From assembly GCF_022179765.1 (NCBI RefSeq), contig NZ_BPRE01000005.1, forward strand, positions 248,001 through 312,000: 64,000 nucleotides of DNA, written 5' to 3'. The stretch comes from Methylorubrum suomiense (GTDB lineage: Bacteria; Pseudomonadota; Alphaproteobacteria; Rhizobiales; Beijerinckiaceae). Of this stretch, positions 63,719 through 64,000 are shown one piece after another; position 1 is the stretch's first letter; every line of letters starts with the position of its first letter. Position numbers and translations under genes: made by a program. The notes under the pieces are model-generated. The model was not told the origin of the DNA, did no database searches, and was given only the letters and a program-made list of their open reading frames with translations.

Positions 63719-64000
63719 AGGCTCTCCGTGAAGAGACGATCCGCCAACCCTTCGATCCGATCATTCCAGGCGAGCATCTGCCGCCATCGTTCGGGAATGC
63801 CTGACAGACCGTAGAACGCACCGGCAAGCTGGCCCGTGATCGCCGCCGTAGTGTCAGCATCATCGCCAAGGTTCACCGCCTTGAGGACGGCCCCCGAGAA
63901 GTTGCCTGACGATCCCATGCACCATAGGGCAGCTTCAAGGGAATGGAGAACGTAGCCGGAGGATCGGATGGCGTCCCGGTGCTTCCCTTTCCATGATCCG
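63715..64000 (-). CDS. ADP-ribosylglycohydrolase family protein (partial, N-terminus outside window)
   Basis: The C-terminal ~95 residues lie in the window: GSWKGKHRDAIRSSGYVLHSLEAALWC, then MGSSGNFSGAVLKAVNLGDDADTTAAITGQLAGAFYG, and PERWRQMLAWNDRIEGLADRL. The VNLGDDADTTAAITGQLAGA motif, with Asp residues that bind two magnesium ions, is diagnostic for enzymes that remove ADP-ribose from proteins or nucleic acids (DraG/ARH-type). Such genes are common in phages and mobile elements. The start is beyond 64000, so its length is unknown. Confidence 0.85.
   Translation of the reverse strand, partial: GSWKGKHRDAIRSSGYVLHSLEAALWCMGSSGNFSGAVLKAVNLGDDADTTAAITGQLAGAFYGLSGIPERWRQMLAWNDRIEGLADRLFTESL

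Larger units (their letters stand above)
59041..64000. mobile_element. Left part of an AT-rich integrated element (integrase + helicase-primase)
   Basis: From about 59041 base composition and codon use change sharply (much AT-richer, with codons such as ttt, aaa and tat common) compared with the GC-rich DNA to the left. It opens with a tyrosine integrase 110 bases from the border, followed by a replication-type protein and an opposite-strand ADP-ribosylglycohydrolase pair. The right border is beyond the window. No direct repeat could be checked, so att sites are undefined; the insertion point lies inside gspF. Confidence 0.75.

Overview
The window is GC-rich, densely packed alphaproteobacterial chromosome, most consistent with the Rhizobiales and specifically a Methylobacterium/Methylorubrum-type methylotroph. 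Supporting evidence: a class II 5-aminolevulinate synthase, the murA-DUF2948-hisD-UPF0262-phosphatase order, a PQQ quinoprotein relay module, minCDE, and dispersed extragenic palindromes. Assignment to a genus is inference; there is no rRNA or tRNA gene here.

Region by region: 1-7.6 kb holds a clipped gene, hemA and the murA/hisD cluster. 7.6-16 kb holds an NlpC/P60 peptidase, an SDR oxidoreductase, a BrkB-type membrane protein, msrB, a protein with a CYTH-derived domain, an EamA exporter and a MarR regulator. 16.1-23.3 kb is a surface-sugar operon: a two-domain glycosyltransferase followed by the enzymes for a CDP-linked, C-methylated 6-deoxyhexose. 23.4-30.8 kb holds typA, a DUF2254 membrane protein and a min locus with two minC genes around a BLIP-like protein, then minD and minE. 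30.8-38.7 kb holds a P450, small membrane and exported proteins, panB and a four-gene redox module (thioredoxin, CxxxCW protein, SoxYZ-like carrier, zinc metallohydrolase) divergent from a TetR regulator. 38.8-50 kb holds a COG0523 metallochaperone, an O-antigen ligase-type protein followed by a large hybrid histidine kinase, and a ycjX-ycjF pair. 50.3-58.7 kb holds an alpha/beta hydrolase, a YebC regulator, rpmG, a class III amino-acid decarboxylase coupled to a GNAT acetyltransferase, and type II secretion parts (gspG, an A24 prepilin peptidase, a gspF 3' fragment).

At about 59040 the character changes abruptly. gspF is cut and AT-rich DNA with different codon use begins. It carries a tyrosine integrase, a 586-base gene-poor stretch with an inverted repeat, an 840-residue protein that appears to fuse an SF2-like helicase to an AEP-type primase and a PriCT-like tail, then an opposite-strand pair: a small unknown protein and an ADP-ribosylglycohydrolase that runs off the end. 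This looks like the left end of an integrated element whose right end lies outside the window, and it is the best candidate for something undescribed.

Regulatory signals read by eye: a CtrA-like box and an 11-bp hairpin before minC2/minD/minE, a Zur-like box before the metallochaperone, a TetR-type operator in the redox divergon, and several stem-loop terminators. All need computational or experimental confirmation.
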